DNA of 64,000 bases, taken from assembly GCF_042677945.1 (NCBI RefSeq), contig NZ_JBHUDN010000017.1, one strand, 5' to 3'. The stretch comes from Haloplanus litoreus. GTDB taxonomy: Archaea; Halobacteriota; Halobacteria; Halobacteriales; Haloferacaceae. Positions 8,046 through 16,847 of the stretch are shown here, piece after piece. How positions within the stretch are numbered: the stretch's first letter is position 1; the number at the start of each line of letters is the position of its first letter. The notes under the pieces were generated by a model. It had not been told where the DNA came from. It was given only the letters and a program-made list of their open reading frames with translations, and ran no database searches. The translations under genes and the position numbers were made by a program.

Positions 8046-9266
8046 TCACTCCGGCGCCGCGCCCGTCGCCCGCAGGGACGCGTCGAGTGTCTCGGCGATC
8101 CGTCGCGCGAACGCCGGGTCGTTGATGTGGGTTTCCACCTCGAGACGGTCGACGTCGTCGCCGACGCCGTCTCGGATCGCTTCGAACAACGCCGTGTCTG
8201 CCGTCGGGTCGTGGAAGGGTTCGCCCGCGACGGCCAGTTTCGAGGTGCCGTCGAGTGGTAACGCCACGGTCGTCGGTCCCGTCGCGCCGTCGAGTTTCGT
8301 CGCGATCTCCGCGCCGACCGCCGCGGCCTCCTTCGCGGTCGTCCGTATCAGCGTCACTTGGGGGGTGTGCGCGACCTGTCGGCGGCCGTCGAAGGCCGCC
8401 GGGACCGACGCCTCGGGACCGAAGTTGATCACGTCCGTCGCGCCGGGGACGACGACCTGCGGGATTCCACACTCCCCGGCCGCCCGGAGTCGGTCGGGAC
8501 CGGCCGAGAGGACGCCGCCGACCAGTTCGTCGGTCAGTTCGGTGGTCGTTACGTCGAGGACGCCGTCGATCAGGCCCTCCCGGATCAGCGTCTCCATCGC
8601 GCGGCCGCCCGTTCCGGTGGCGTGAAAGACGACCGTCTCGTACCCCCGGGTCTCGAAGACCTCCCGGGCCGCTCGCACGCAGGGCGTGGTGACGCCGAAC
8701 ATCGTGATGGCCACGGTCGGTCGATCCGTCTCGACGGCTCGCCCGCCGTCGACCATCCCGACCACCGCGCGCGCCCCGTTCGCGATGACGGTCCGCGAAA
8801 CCGTGTTGAGGCCCGCGACGTCGGCCACGGCGTGCAACATCGCGATGTCACTGACACCGACGTAGGGGTTCACGTCGCCCGAGGCCATCGTCGAGACGAT
8901 CAGTTTCGGGACGCCGATCGGTAGGGCTCGCATCGCCGTCGCCGCCATCGACGTGTTGCTCGATCCGCCGAGACCGAACACCCCGTCGAGGCGGCCCGCG
9001 GCGTGGAGGCGGGTGACGACCCGTGCGGCGCCCTCGCCCATCGCCGCCATCGCCCCGTTCCGGTCGCCCCCCTGGCGGAGTGCGCCGAGCGAGGTGCCCG
9101 CCGCCTCCGCCACCGCCGTGGCGGGCGTGTCCGGATCGAAGGGCGGATCGCCGAGGACGCCCACGTCGACGACGTGTGTCTCGGCTCCGGCGTCCTCGAT
9201 CACGTCCCGGGCGAACGCGATTTCCTCCCCTTTCGTATCCAGCGTCCCGACGACGACGATGGTCAC
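8046..9266 (-). CDS. Tm-1-like ATP-binding domain protein (UPF0261 family)
   Basis: 406-residue protein of the Tm-1/UPF0261 family, two-domain proteins related to the plant antiviral protein Tm-1. The family N-terminus VVVGTLDTKGEE (residues 4-15) is present, as are the Gly-rich GLGGSSNTSMA segment of the nucleotide-binding domain and the conserved VSTMASGDVNPYVG. In plants the homologue binds viral helicase with ATP; the role in prokaryotes is unknown, often in catabolic gene clusters. The ATG at 9266 starts directly at the first beta strand. It is divergent from the LOV kinase gene. Confidence 0.88.
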   Translation of the reverse strand: MTIVVVGTLDTKGEEIAFARDVIEDAGAETHVVDVGVLGDPPFDPDTPATAVAEAAGTSLGALRQGGDRNGAMAAMGEGAARVVTRLHAAGRLDGVFGLGGSSNTSMAATAMRALPIGVPKLIVSTMASGDVNPYVGVSDIAMLHAVADVAGLNTVSRTVIANGARAVVGMVDGGRAVETDRPTVAITMFGVTTPCVRAAREVFETRGYETVVFHATGTGGRAMETLIREGLIDGVLDVTTTELTDELVGGVLSAGPDRLRAAGECGIPQVVVPGATDVINFGPEASVPAAFDGRRQVAHTPQVTLIRTTAKEAAAVGAEIATKLDGATGPTTVALPLDGTSKLAVAGEPFHDPTADTALFEAIRDGVGDDVDRLEVETHINDPAFARRIAETLDASLRATGAAPE

Positions 9267-9376
9267 GCGTTTCGCCCCGGATTGGTTGGCATCTCCGACC
9301 GAGGAAACGGTCGCTGACGGTAAAAATCGGGCGGCGGCGAGCCGAAACTCTCAATCACGATTTTCGGGAGCGAAGG

Positions 9377-9384
9377 CTTATTTG
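9377..9384 (+). promoter_or_regulatory. TATA-like box of the LOV kinase gene
   Basis: CTTATTTG at 9377-9384 lies 25-32 nt before the ATG at 9409, the spacing expected for a leaderless haloarchaeal transcript. Confidence 0.5.
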
Positions 9385-9408
9385 ACGACTCACACCACAC
9401 GGATACGA

Positions 9409-11103
9409 ATGGACACGTCCGACCCCGAGCCATCCGACGGCGTCGACGACCTGGTGAAGCGTCGTGCGCTCGCGGCCGCACCGCTCGGCGTCGTCATCAC
9501 CGACCCGACCGACGAGGACAACCCCGTCGTCTACGCCAACGACGCCTTCTACCGGCTCACGGGCTACGGTCCGGCTGCGGTGCTCGGCCGCAACTGCCGG
9601 TTCCTTCAGGGCCCCGAGACCGACCCCGACCGGGTCGCGGAGCTGCGTGCGGCCGTCGACGCGAGGGAGGCCGTCTCGACCGTGATCCGGAACTACCGCG
9701 CCGACGGCACCGCCTTCTGGAACCACGTCGAGGTCACCCCGATTACGGACGCGGACGGCGACGTCACCCACTTCGTCGGATTCCAACACGACGTCACCGA
9801 CCTGAAAGAGCGGGAGCGGACGCTCGCGGAGCGACAGCGACGGTTCGAGACGCTCCACGACGCGAGCCGGAAGCTGATGGATGCGGCCACGCCGGCCGAG
9901 GTGGCACGGATCACTGCCGACGCCGCCAAACACACCCTCGGCTACCCCATCACCACCCTCCGCTTCGCCGACGAGGTCGACGGCCTCCTGCGCACGGCCG
10001 TCGCCACGGATGAGTCGGTGGCCGAGGCCGGCGAGCGACCAAACTATCGGATCGACGGCGACACCCCCGCGGCGAGGGTGTACCGCACCGGCGACGCCCT
10101 GATCGACGACCGACTCGCCGCCGCCGACGACGAGTACGACCGCGGTGACCTGCGGACGGGGATGTACCTCCCCATCGGTGAGTACGGCGTCATGAGCGTC
10201 GGCAACACCGATCCGACGGCGTTCGACGACACCGACCTCGAAATCGCGGGCGTCCTCGCCAAACTCGCCGCGGGCGCGGTGTCGCGCCTCGAATCCGATC
10301 GGGCGATCCAGCAGCGAAACGAGCGGCTGGAACGCTTCGCGAACATCGTCGCCCACGACCTCCGCAACCCGCTCGGCATCGCCCGCGGACGACTGGAGTT
10401 GGCGCGGGAAACCCGGGACAGCGAGGACCTCGCCGCCGTCGCCAGGGCACAGGAGCGGATGTCGTCGCTGATCGACGACCTTCTCACCCTCGCGCGGGAG
10501 GGGGGAACGGTGACCGACGAGGACGCCGACTCGATCGATCTGGAACGGCTCGTCCGCGACTGCTGGCAACTCGTCGAGACCCACGGTGCCGACCTGCGGA
10601 TCGAGGGGACGTGCACCGTCCGGGCCGACGAGGGGCGGCTCCGACGACTGCTGGAGAACCTGTTTCGAAACTCGGTCGAACACGGTTCGACCGCGCTCCA
10701 CTCGGGACCCCGCGGGGAGGGCGTGGACCGTGGCTCACCGGCCGACCGGGTGGGATCGGACGTCGATCCGGAGCCGACCGCCGACCCAGTGACGATCACC
10801 GTCGGCGTTCTCGACGACTTCGTCCGCGGTGCCCGTGCCGAGTCGGCGGCGTCTGTCCCGCGGAGCGGGTTCTACGTCGCCGACGACGGCGTCGGCATCC
10901 CCGCGGAGCGGCGCGACAGGGTGTTCGACGACGGCTACTCCACGCAGCCGTCGGGGACGGGGTTCGGCCTCTCCATCGTACGCGAAATCACCGACGCCCA
11001 CGACTGGACGGTCGAGGTAACCGAGAGCGCCGACGGCGGCGCACGCTTCGAGTTCCGCGGTATCGAGGGGCTATGCCAGGGATCGAACGCGACCCGGACC
11101 TGA
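9409..11103 (+). CDS. LOV-GAF sensor histidine kinase (putative blue-light receptor)
   Basis: 564-residue cytoplasmic sensor kinase. The PAS domain (about 24-130) carries the LOV signature GRNCRFLQG (60-68), with C63 at the flavin-adduct position, and NYRADGTAFWNHVEVTPI downstream, so it should bind flavin and respond to blue light. A GAF-like domain follows (about 145-295), then the HisKA box FANIVAHDLRNPLG with phospho-acceptor H316, and HATPase motifs (LLENLFRNSVEHG, DDGVGIP, GTGFGLSIV). About 50 Pro/Asp/Gly-rich residues are inserted between the N and G1 boxes. No membrane segment is seen. No response regulator lies next to it, so the partner is elsewhere. Confidence 0.9.
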   Translation: MDTSDPEPSDGVDDLVKRRALAAAPLGVVITDPTDEDNPVVYANDAFYRLTGYGPAAVLGRNCRFLQGPETDPDRVAELRAAVDAREAVSTVIRNYRADGTAFWNHVEVTPITDADGDVTHFVGFQHDVTDLKERERTLAERQRRFETLHDASRKLMDAATPAEVARITADAAKHTLGYPITTLRFADEVDGLLRTAVATDESVAEAGERPNYRIDGDTPAARVYRTGDALIDDRLAAADDEYDRGDLRTGMYLPIGEYGVMSVGNTDPTAFDDTDLEIAGVLAKLAAGAVSRLESDRAIQQRNERLERFANIVAHDLRNPLGIARGRLELARETRDSEDLAAVARAQERMSSLIDDLLTLAREGGTVTDEDADSIDLERLVRDCWQLVETHGADLRIEGTCTVRADEGRLRRLLENLFRNSVEHGSTALHSGPRGEGVDRGSPADRVGSDVDPEPTADPVTITVGVLDDFVRGARAESAASVPRSGFYVADDGVGIPAERRDRVFDDGYSTQPSGTGFGLSIVREITDAHDWTVEVTESADGGARFEFRGIEGLCQGSNATRT

Positions 11104-11163
11104 GGGTCACGCGGCCGCGGTCGACATCTTGAAACGGGTCGCCTGCCTCGGTCCGGCGCAGAC

Positions 11164-13137
11164 GTGACAACTATCGAACTCCCCCGCTCGCTCGGGTCCG
11201 TGCGCGGCGACGTCGGCGCGCTAGTGACGGACGCAGTCCTCGGGACGACGCCGCTCACGGTCGACATGCTCGTCGTGTTCGGCATCGTCGTACTGGCACT
11301 CGTCCTCTTCGTGACGGAGGCCTTGCCCATCGACGTGACGGCCATCCTCGTGATGGTCCTGTTGATGCTGCTGGGAACCGAGGGTCTGGTGAACCTCACC
11401 CACATCTCTACCGCCGAGGGCATCTCCGGCTTCTCGAACCCCGCCACAATCACCGTGCTGGCGATGCTCATTCTCAGTTCGGGCATCAGTCGGACGGGAC
11501 TGGTGCAGATCCTCGGCCGGAAGATGGCGGCCTTCGCGGGGGAGGATCGGGATCGGCAACTGCTCGCGACCATCGGCGTCGCCGGGCCGGTGTCCGGATT
11601 CATCAACAACACGCCGGTCGTCGCCATCCTCGTCCCCATCATCACTGACCTCGCTCACGCGGGGAAGACCTCCCCTTCGAAACTCCTCCTCCCCCTCTCT
11701 TATGCCTCGATGTTCGGCGGGATGCTCACCCTCATCGGCACCTCGACGAACATCCTCGCGAGTGATATCTCGGGCCGGCTGCTCGGCCACCCCTTCGGGA
11801 TGTTCGAGTTCACCAAACTCGGCGTGATCGTTCTCGTCGTCGGTAGCCTCTACTTGCTGACGGTCGGTCACCGTCTCATCCCAGAACGCGTCCCCGTCGA
11901 CGAGGACTACATCCAAGAGTACGCTATCGAGGAGTATCTGACCGAAGTCGTCGTCGACCCCGAGTCACCGCTGGTCGGGCAGACGGTGGAGACGGCCATC
12001 GACGGGGTGGCGTTCGACGCCGACATCCTGCAGGTCGTCCGCGACGGCGAGGAGTTCATCGAACCGCTCGGCCACAAGACGATCCGTGCGGGCGACGTGC
12101 TCCGACTCCGTGCCGGCCGCGAGACGCTCCAGCAGCTGGTAGAGCGGGACACGCTCACGCTCACCGGTCACCCGCCGCGGACGGAGGCGGAACTGGAACC
12201 CGACACCGAGGCGGCCCAGACGCTGGTCGAAGTCGTCATCCCGCGTGGCTCCTTCCTCGCCGGCAAGTCACTGGCGAGTTCGACGTTCCGCCAGCGCTAC
12301 GACGCCAACGTCCTCGCCTTCCGCAGTCGAGGGGAGACGGTCCGCGACCACATGGACCGTCGGCGCATCCGGGTCGGCGACACCCTCCTGATCCAGGCCG
12401 CTCCGGACAGCATCGACCGCCTCTCCGACAACGAGGACTTCATCGTCGCCCACGAACCCGAACAACCCCACTACCGGACCGAAAAGATTCCCCACGCCAC
12501 CGCCATCATGGCCGGCGTCGTCGGGTTGGCCGCCGTCCCGTGGGGCGCTATCGGGAGTGCCCTCGCCGGTCTCACCGGCGTCGGCGCCTTCTCCGCGCTC
12601 GCAGCCCTCTCGATGCCCATTCTCGTGACCGCGCTCGCCGGCGTCGTCGCCATGGTCGTCGCGGGCGTCCTCGAGCCGACCGAACTGTACGACGCCGTCG
12701 AGTGGGACGTGATCTTCCTGCTCGCCGGCATCATCCCGCTCGGCATCGCGCTGGAACAGACCGGCGGTGCGGATCTACTCGGTGCCCTCGTCGCCGCGAC
12801 CGGCACCTACCTCCCACCTCTCGGCGTTCTCTGGGTGTTCTACATGGCGACGGGACTGCTCACCGGCGTCATCTCCAACAACGCGAGCGTCGTGTTGATG
12901 CTTCCCGTCGCCGTCGAGGCGGCCAACGGCGTCGGCGCCAGTCCCTTCGCGTTCGTCCTCGCGGTGACCTTCGCCGCGTCGACGGCCTTCCTCACCCCCG
13001 TCGGCTACCAGACGAACCTCTTCGTCTACGGTCCCGGCGGCTACAAGTTCTCCGACTACATCCGCGTCGGGGCTCCGCTGCAGGTACTCCTGTCGGTCGT
13101 CACCGTCGTCGGCATCGCCTTCTTCTGGGGGCTCTGA
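11164..13137 (+). CDS. SLC13/DASS-type permease with two RCK_C (TrkA-C) domains
   Basis: 657-residue transporter. Its N-terminal membrane half includes FINNTPVVAILVPI and MLTLIGTSTNILAS. Two cytosolic RCK_C/TrkA-C-like domains follow (about 245-335 and 355-445; paired blocks IRAGDVLRLRAG and IRVGDTLLIQA), then a second membrane half with GVISNNASVVLMLP and TPVGYQTNLFVYGPGGY. The SNT/SNN motifs are typical of divalent anion:Na+ symporters (SulP/SLC13-like). Substrate could be sulfate, phosphate or dicarboxylate. The start is the GTG at 11164, with no ATG nearby in frame. Confidence 0.87.
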   Translation: MTTIELPRSLGSVRGDVGALVTDAVLGTTPLTVDMLVVFGIVVLALVLFVTEALPIDVTAILVMVLLMLLGTEGLVNLTHISTAEGISGFSNPATITVLAMLILSSGISRTGLVQILGRKMAAFAGEDRDRQLLATIGVAGPVSGFINNTPVVAILVPIITDLAHAGKTSPSKLLLPLSYASMFGGMLTLIGTSTNILASDISGRLLGHPFGMFEFTKLGVIVLVVGSLYLLTVGHRLIPERVPVDEDYIQEYAIEEYLTEVVVDPESPLVGQTVETAIDGVAFDADILQVVRDGEEFIEPLGHKTIRAGDVLRLRAGRETLQQLVERDTLTLTGHPPRTEAELEPDTEAAQTLVEVVIPRGSFLAGKSLASSTFRQRYDANVLAFRSRGETVRDHMDRRRIRVGDTLLIQAAPDSIDRLSDNEDFIVAHEPEQPHYRTEKIPHATAIMAGVVGLAAVPWGAIGSALAGLTGVGAFSALAALSMPILVTALAGVVAMVVAGVLEPTELYDAVEWDVIFLLAGIIPLGIALEQTGGADLLGALVAATGTYLPPLGVLWVFYMATGLLTGVISNNASVVLMLPVAVEAANGVGASPFAFVLAVTFAASTAFLTPVGYQTNLFVYGPGGYKFSDYIRVGAPLQVLLSVVTVVGIAFFWGL

Positions 13138-13176
13138 CGACCCGACTTGTTGCGGGCCGCTCGCGTAGGGCCGTGT

Positions 13177-13677
13177 ATGGAGTTCTCCGTCGCTCAGGGC
13201 GACATCGCCGCACAGTCCGCCGACGCGCTGGTGAACGCCGCCGGCACCAGCCTCCGGATGGGGAGCGGCGTCGCGGGGGCGCTCCGCCGCGGAGCCAACG
13301 GCCCGATCGACGAGGAAGCCGTCTCGAACGGCCCCGTCGACCTCGGCGGCGTCGCCGTCACCGACGCCTACGACCTCGACGCCGAGTACGTGATCCACGC
13401 CGCCGCGATGCCACACGACGGCGACGGGCGAGCGACCGAGGCGAGCATCCGCGAAGCGACCCGGAACGCCCTCGAACGGGCCGACGACCTCGGCTGTGTC
13501 TCGCTGGTCGTCCCCGTCCTCGGCACCGGCGCCGCTGGCTTCGATTTCGAGACGGGTGCCGAACTCGTCTGTGAGACGATCCGCGACCACGAGCCGACGA
13601 CGCTCGACGACGTGCGGGTGATCGCCTACGCCGAGGGTGAGTACGAGACGCTCCGACGGGTCGCCGCCGAGTTATAA
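13177..13677 (+). CDS. Macro domain protein (ADP-ribose/O-acetyl-ADP-ribose deacylase-like)
   Basis: 166-residue single macro domain. It starts at MEFSVAQGDIAAQSADALVNAAGTSLRMGSGVAGAL, which shows the ligand-binding ALVNAAG and GSGVAGAL loops, and has the distal VPVLGTGAAGF loop. It likely binds ADP-ribose derivatives and may remove O-acetyl or protein ADP-ribosyl groups. The ATG at 13177 begins directly at strand beta-1; an upstream start would add ten residues. Its 3' end overlaps the convergent MBL gene by 6 nt. Confidence 0.9.
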   Translation: MEFSVAQGDIAAQSADALVNAAGTSLRMGSGVAGALRRGANGPIDEEAVSNGPVDLGGVAVTDAYDLDAEYVIHAAAMPHDGDGRATEASIREATRNALERADDLGCVSLVVPVLGTGAAGFDFETGAELVCETIRDHEPTTLDDVRVIAYAEGEYETLRRVAAEL

Positions 13678-14409
13678 GCCCGCCGGGGTGGCGTCGAGAA
13701 TCCCCCACTCGTGGCCCGGCAGGAGTTCGTCCGCCCGGTCGAGCACGTCGCCCGCGCTCTCCCACCACTCGAAGTCGTTCATCGCCAGCCCTCGGATCGG
13801 GGGGCCGTCCTCCGGGACGTTCTCGAAGGTCGGCACCGCGTCCGCGGCCACCACCGTCGTCCCCGCGTCCGTCTCCACGGCTACGGACTGGTGGCCGACC
13901 GTATGCCCCGGTGTCGGGAACGCCGTCACGCCCGGGCAGAGTTCCGTCTCGCCGTCGAGTGGCGTCACGTCCACCGTCAGCCACGGTGGCTCCCGGCCTA
14001 GCGACTTGGCCTCGTAGCGGTCCGCGTGCATCGGATAGGGTGCGATGGCGTACTCCAGTTCGCGCCGCTGGACGTACACGTCGGGGTCCTCGCCGAACAG
14101 GTCGAGGTTGTAACAGTGGTCCCAGTCGAGGTGGCTGAGCACGACGGCGTCGACGTCGGCGGGGGTGTACCCCTCGTCGTCGAGGATGGATTCCAACTGT
14201 TGGCCGTCCTCACGGTGGCACTCGTAGCTCGGATGCAACGCCGCCATCAGGTCGACGGGGCCAAAGCCCGTGTCGACGAGGATGGTCTCGTCGGCTTCGA
14301 TCAGGTAGACCGTGGAGGGCGCCTCGACGACGCCGTCCGCCGTCCCGACGAGGATATCCTCGTCGACGAGGAACGAGCCACAGCAGCGGGGCGTGACCGT
14401 CGGTGTCAT
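13672..14409 (-). CDS. MBL-fold metallo-hydrolase (lactonase-like) with altered HxDxDH motif
   Basis: 245-residue metallo-beta-lactamase-fold protein resembling N-acyl homoserine lactonase-type enzymes. The metal motif reads SHLDWDH (92-98), HxDxDH rather than the usual HxHxDH, so the second histidine is Asp95. Other expected ligands are present: H169 (PTPGHTVGH), D190 (VVAADAV) and H233 (LPGHEWG). A probable hydrolase of a lactone or related ester, but the altered site makes activity uncertain. The start is the ATG at 14409. Monocistronic, convergent with the macro-domain gene. Confidence 0.85.
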   Translation of the reverse strand: MTPTVTPRCCGSFLVDEDILVGTADGVVEAPSTVYLIEADETILVDTGFGPVDLMAALHPSYECHREDGQQLESILDDEGYTPADVDAVVLSHLDWDHCYNLDLFGEDPDVYVQRRELEYAIAPYPMHADRYEAKSLGREPPWLTVDVTPLDGETELCPGVTAFPTPGHTVGHQSVAVETDAGTTVVAADAVPTFENVPEDGPPIRGLAMNDFEWWESAGDVLDRADELLPGHEWGILDATPAGL

Positions 14410-14543
14410 ACTCCCCCGTCGTGTGGACGCGGCATAAACGTACAGACCCGACAGTCTCGACGGGGCCTCACCGGCGCCGGAAGCGTCGCCCGGCGCGCTC
14501 CGGGGACGGCAGGTACAAGACGGTTCGGCCGCCTCGTCCGTCT

Positions 14544-14828
14544 ATGGAGGTCCACTTCGACTTCTTCGGCCCGATGCGGGACGTCGTCGGGCGGAAGCGG
14601 GTTACGCGGACGTTCGACGGGGAGCCGACCCTCGAAACGGCGCTCGAATCCCTCTGTACAGCGTTCGACGGACTGGAGGAGCACCTCCGGGCGACCGAGG
14701 ACGACGGGTGGGCCGGACGGGTAACGATGACGGTCGACGGGACGAACGTCCGACAGTTGGACGGCTACGACACGGCGCTGTCCGACGGCGACGTCGTCCG
14801 CCTCGCCCCGCCGGTCGTCGGCGGCTGA
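14544..14828 (+). CDS. MoaD/ThiS ubiquitin-like protein (SAMP-type) ending in Gly-Gly
   Basis: 94-residue beta-grasp protein from the ATG at 14544 (MEVHFDFFGPMRDVVGRKRV) ending APPVVGG. The C-terminal diglycine is the site of adenylation by an E1-like enzyme (UbaA) in archaea. Haloarchaeal SAMPs serve both as protein modifiers and as sulfur carriers for molybdopterin or tRNA thiolation. The first beta strand has the F-G-x-R/M-D pattern of MoaD. An upstream in-frame start would add 47 residues of low-quality sequence and is rejected. Which SAMP role applies cannot be seen here. Confidence 0.85.
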   Translation: MEVHFDFFGPMRDVVGRKRVTRTFDGEPTLETALESLCTAFDGLEEHLRATEDDGWAGRVTMTVDGTNVRQLDGYDTALSDGDVVRLAPPVVGG

Positions 14829-15234
14829 ACGGAGTATTGTAACTGTGTACCGGTGGCCGGCCTGTCTCGGCGACCCACCGGTACTGACGTACGACAAACC
14901 GTATGAGTCGATCCGGCGTCGGGGTCCCTCCGTGGCGGATACGGCACGCGCCGGTCGCTGGCGGGCGTTCGTCGTTGCCGTGGTGGTCGACGGTAGTCGG
15001 GTCGTCAGAACCACCCACGGTACGACCCTGATTCCGTCATCGAGGACACCGACGGACGTCTCCGCGATGATCTCGTGCAGTCCTTCTCTCGCCAGTGGAG
15101 ACACTTTCAGACTGACCGCCGAGAGCACCCCGTATCCCTCTGGGGAGTCGACACCCCGAGAGACGAAGCCGCCGTCGGTGACGATCGTCGTGTCACTACC
15201 CGGAGTCGTCCGCCAGGTGGGAAAATCACGGCTT
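14829..15234. other. Stretch without a confident gene
   Basis: About 400 nt with lower GC than its neighbours. One plus-strand frame from about 15020 (YDPDSVIEDTDGRLRDDLVQSFSRQW...) looks protein-like for about 40 codons but has no good start and becomes Arg-rich. It may be a decayed remnant. Nothing else is recognised. Confidence 0.4.
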
Positions 15235-15480
15235 TCAGACGGTCTCGTCGAGATCGTACACGTAGTCCTTGTCGATGGTGATCCAGTGTGTCGTAATTTC
15301 GTTCTGCGGATCGAAGATCGTTATCTCGCTTGGTGCGTCTTGGTCGTTGAACGCCCAAGCGAGGGTGATCGCCGGGCGGTTTTCGGGACGGGATTCGTGG
15401 TCGTGTGTTTGCGTGGCTGCCAGAAATGTCGGACATCTATCACGAACGAACGCCGAATGTCGATCTCGATCCCGTGTCAT
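15235..15480 (-). CDS. Small haloarchaeal protein of the DUF7511 type
   Basis: 81-residue protein from the ATG at 15480. Its C-terminal block TTHWITIDKDYVYDLDETV resembles the conserved end of short haloarchaeal DUF7511-type proteins (a WIT...VDL pattern), preceded by a beta-rich region (ITLAWAFNDQDAPSEITIF). A longer reading frame to 15657 exists but its extension is Arg/Ser-rich and unlikely to be coding. No enzymatic function is known for the family; the family name is from memory of the pattern, so treat it as moderate. Confidence 0.55.
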   Translation of the reverse strand: MTRDRDRHSAFVRDRCPTFLAATQTHDHESRPENRPAITLAWAFNDQDAPSEITIFDPQNEITTHWITIDKDYVYDLDETV

Positions 15481-15730
15481 GTGTGAATTACTCGCGTCGA
15501 GCGAGTACGCAGAGAGCCGAGCGGACTCTCTATCAAATCGTGGACTTTTCACGGTGCCAAGTGTTTTGATTAACTCGGTAACTCGTCTCCGGGTCTCACA
15601 ACACGAACCGGTGTCGGCGCCGTCGGACACTGATCCGCGACGTCGAGGCGGCAACACTACGGAGGGTGCCCTGACGAACGTGCGATCTCCGAAGAACTAA
15701 GCGGTATTACCGAACGCGGCGGGCTCGATC

Positions 15731-15949
15731 CTACAGAACGAACGAGACGATAGCGAGGACGACGAAGATGATGACGAGCCACTTTGCGATTTCCATACTG
15801 AGTCCAGCGACTCCCCGGGCACCGAGCACCGCCGCGACGAGCGCGAGTATCAAAAAGAGGACCGCGAGCTCGATGAAGCCGCCCCCGAACTGCAACGGTA
15901 CCGCCTGGGCTGAGACAGCACTATCCAGAACGCCGCGTGGAGATGTCAT
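15731..15949 (-). CDS. Small DUF1328-like membrane protein
   Basis: 72-residue protein starting at the ATG at 15949. It has a short N-terminal tail, then two membrane helices (FIELAVLFLILALVAAVLG and EIAKWLVIIFVVLAIVSFVL) linked by ARGVAGLSM. The arrangement LAVLFLILALVAAVLGARGVAG matches small DUF1328/YtjA-type proteins found across bacteria and haloarchaea. Function is unknown. A TATA-like box sits 22-30 nt upstream, supporting this start as leaderless. Confidence 0.75.
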   Translation of the reverse strand: MTSPRGVLDSAVSAQAVPLQFGGGFIELAVLFLILALVAAVLGARGVAGLSMEIAKWLVIIFVVLAIVSFVL

Positions 15950-15969
15950 AGCGGATACACGTCCCACGA

Positions 15970-15979
15970 GTATTTTAAC
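15970..15979 (-). promoter_or_regulatory. TATA-like box of the DUF1328-like gene
   Basis: On the minus strand GTTAAAATA at 15971-15979 lies about 22-30 nt before the ATG at 15949, typical of leaderless haloarchaeal genes. Confidence 0.55.
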
Positions 15980-16116
15980 CTGCAGCGTTTTCACTTCTAT
16001 TCCGTTTTTGATTAATCGAGTGATTCCACCCGAGTAACGGTGGTTCACCCGGTTAATCAGGACGGAGCCTCGTTCGGAAATTCGGGGTGACTATCCGCTC
16101 GCCAGTCGTATTCGGT

Positions 16117-16683
16117 ATGAAGCGAATGAGTGATCCTCTCGATAGTTCTACGACGCCGGAACCGAGCTCCGATGGTTCAGATATCGACGCAATACTCGAA
16201 CGGATCGAGGGGTGCGTCGAGGACATCAGCCTCGGCTTCGAGCGATGGGACGATCCCTACGCCCGTGGACCGGGGCTCTATTTCGTCGTCGAACGTGACT
16301 CGCTGAGCGAATTTGCGGCTCCGATGGGAACGAACCGCTGGCCCGTTGAGGAGTGCGCGACTGTCTTTGCTGAGGCCGACGTGTTTCTCGAAACCGCCCA
16401 GACCGTTGCGTTGTCCCGCGATGGTGCAGTCGTCGTCCACAACGACGGTACGATCGAGGAGGAAATGGTCCGCGTCAAGCAACTCTCTCCCGCCGAATGC
16501 CGACGAAACAGCGATCTTCCCTATGCGGGGTGGATGGGTGCCCGCCACATGAGTGCGCTGGAAACCTCGACCCGCAAGGAGGTGATCGCCGCGATCACAC
16601 TCAGCGAAGAGGACGGACGGGAAACGGTTTTCACTGACGGTACGTTCGAGGATTCCCTAGCGACATCTTCGGTGATTGATTGA
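16117..16683 (+). CDS. DisA_N-like domain protein (putative diadenylate cyclase, DacZ-like)
   Basis: 188-residue protein (or 185 from the ATG at 16126). It has a Ser/Pro-rich, acidic N-terminus, then a domain whose two key motifs match diadenylate cyclases: SRDGAVVVHNDGTI (DGA at 102-104) and GARHMSALETSTRKEVIAAITLSEEDG (RH at 143-144), the ATP-binding DGA and RHxxA regions of DisA_N domains. It ends soon after that region. If active it would make c-di-AMP from two ATP. The canonical RHR is RHM here, so catalysis needs testing. Whether it is the main DacZ or a divergent paralogue is unknown. Confidence 0.65.
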   Translation: MKRMSDPLDSSTTPEPSSDGSDIDAILERIEGCVEDISLGFERWDDPYARGPGLYFVVERDSLSEFAAPMGTNRWPVEECATVFAEADVFLETAQTVALSRDGAVVVHNDGTIEEEMVRVKQLSPAECRRNSDLPYAGWMGARHMSALETSTRKEVIAAITLSEEDGRETVFTDGTFEDSLATSSVID

Positions 16684-16810
16684 CCAACGGGGTGTTCGGC
16701 CGTGCGTGTGCTTATCGGCCTCGGTGCGATGGACGGAACGGTGGGCCGACTCACCCTTCCGGGGGAACGGGCCGTTTTTGCGCCGACGTCACGGCCCGGT
16801 CGACGACTGG

Positions 16811-16818
16811 TTTTATTG
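16811..16818 (+). promoter_or_regulatory. TATA-like box of the CaCA exchanger gene
   Basis: TTTTATTG at 16811-16818 lies about 30-37 nt before the ATG at 16848; this spacing favours that ATG over the GTG at 16827. Confidence 0.5.
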
Positions 16819-16847
16819 GGTCACCTGTGGATCTCTCACGATACGCG

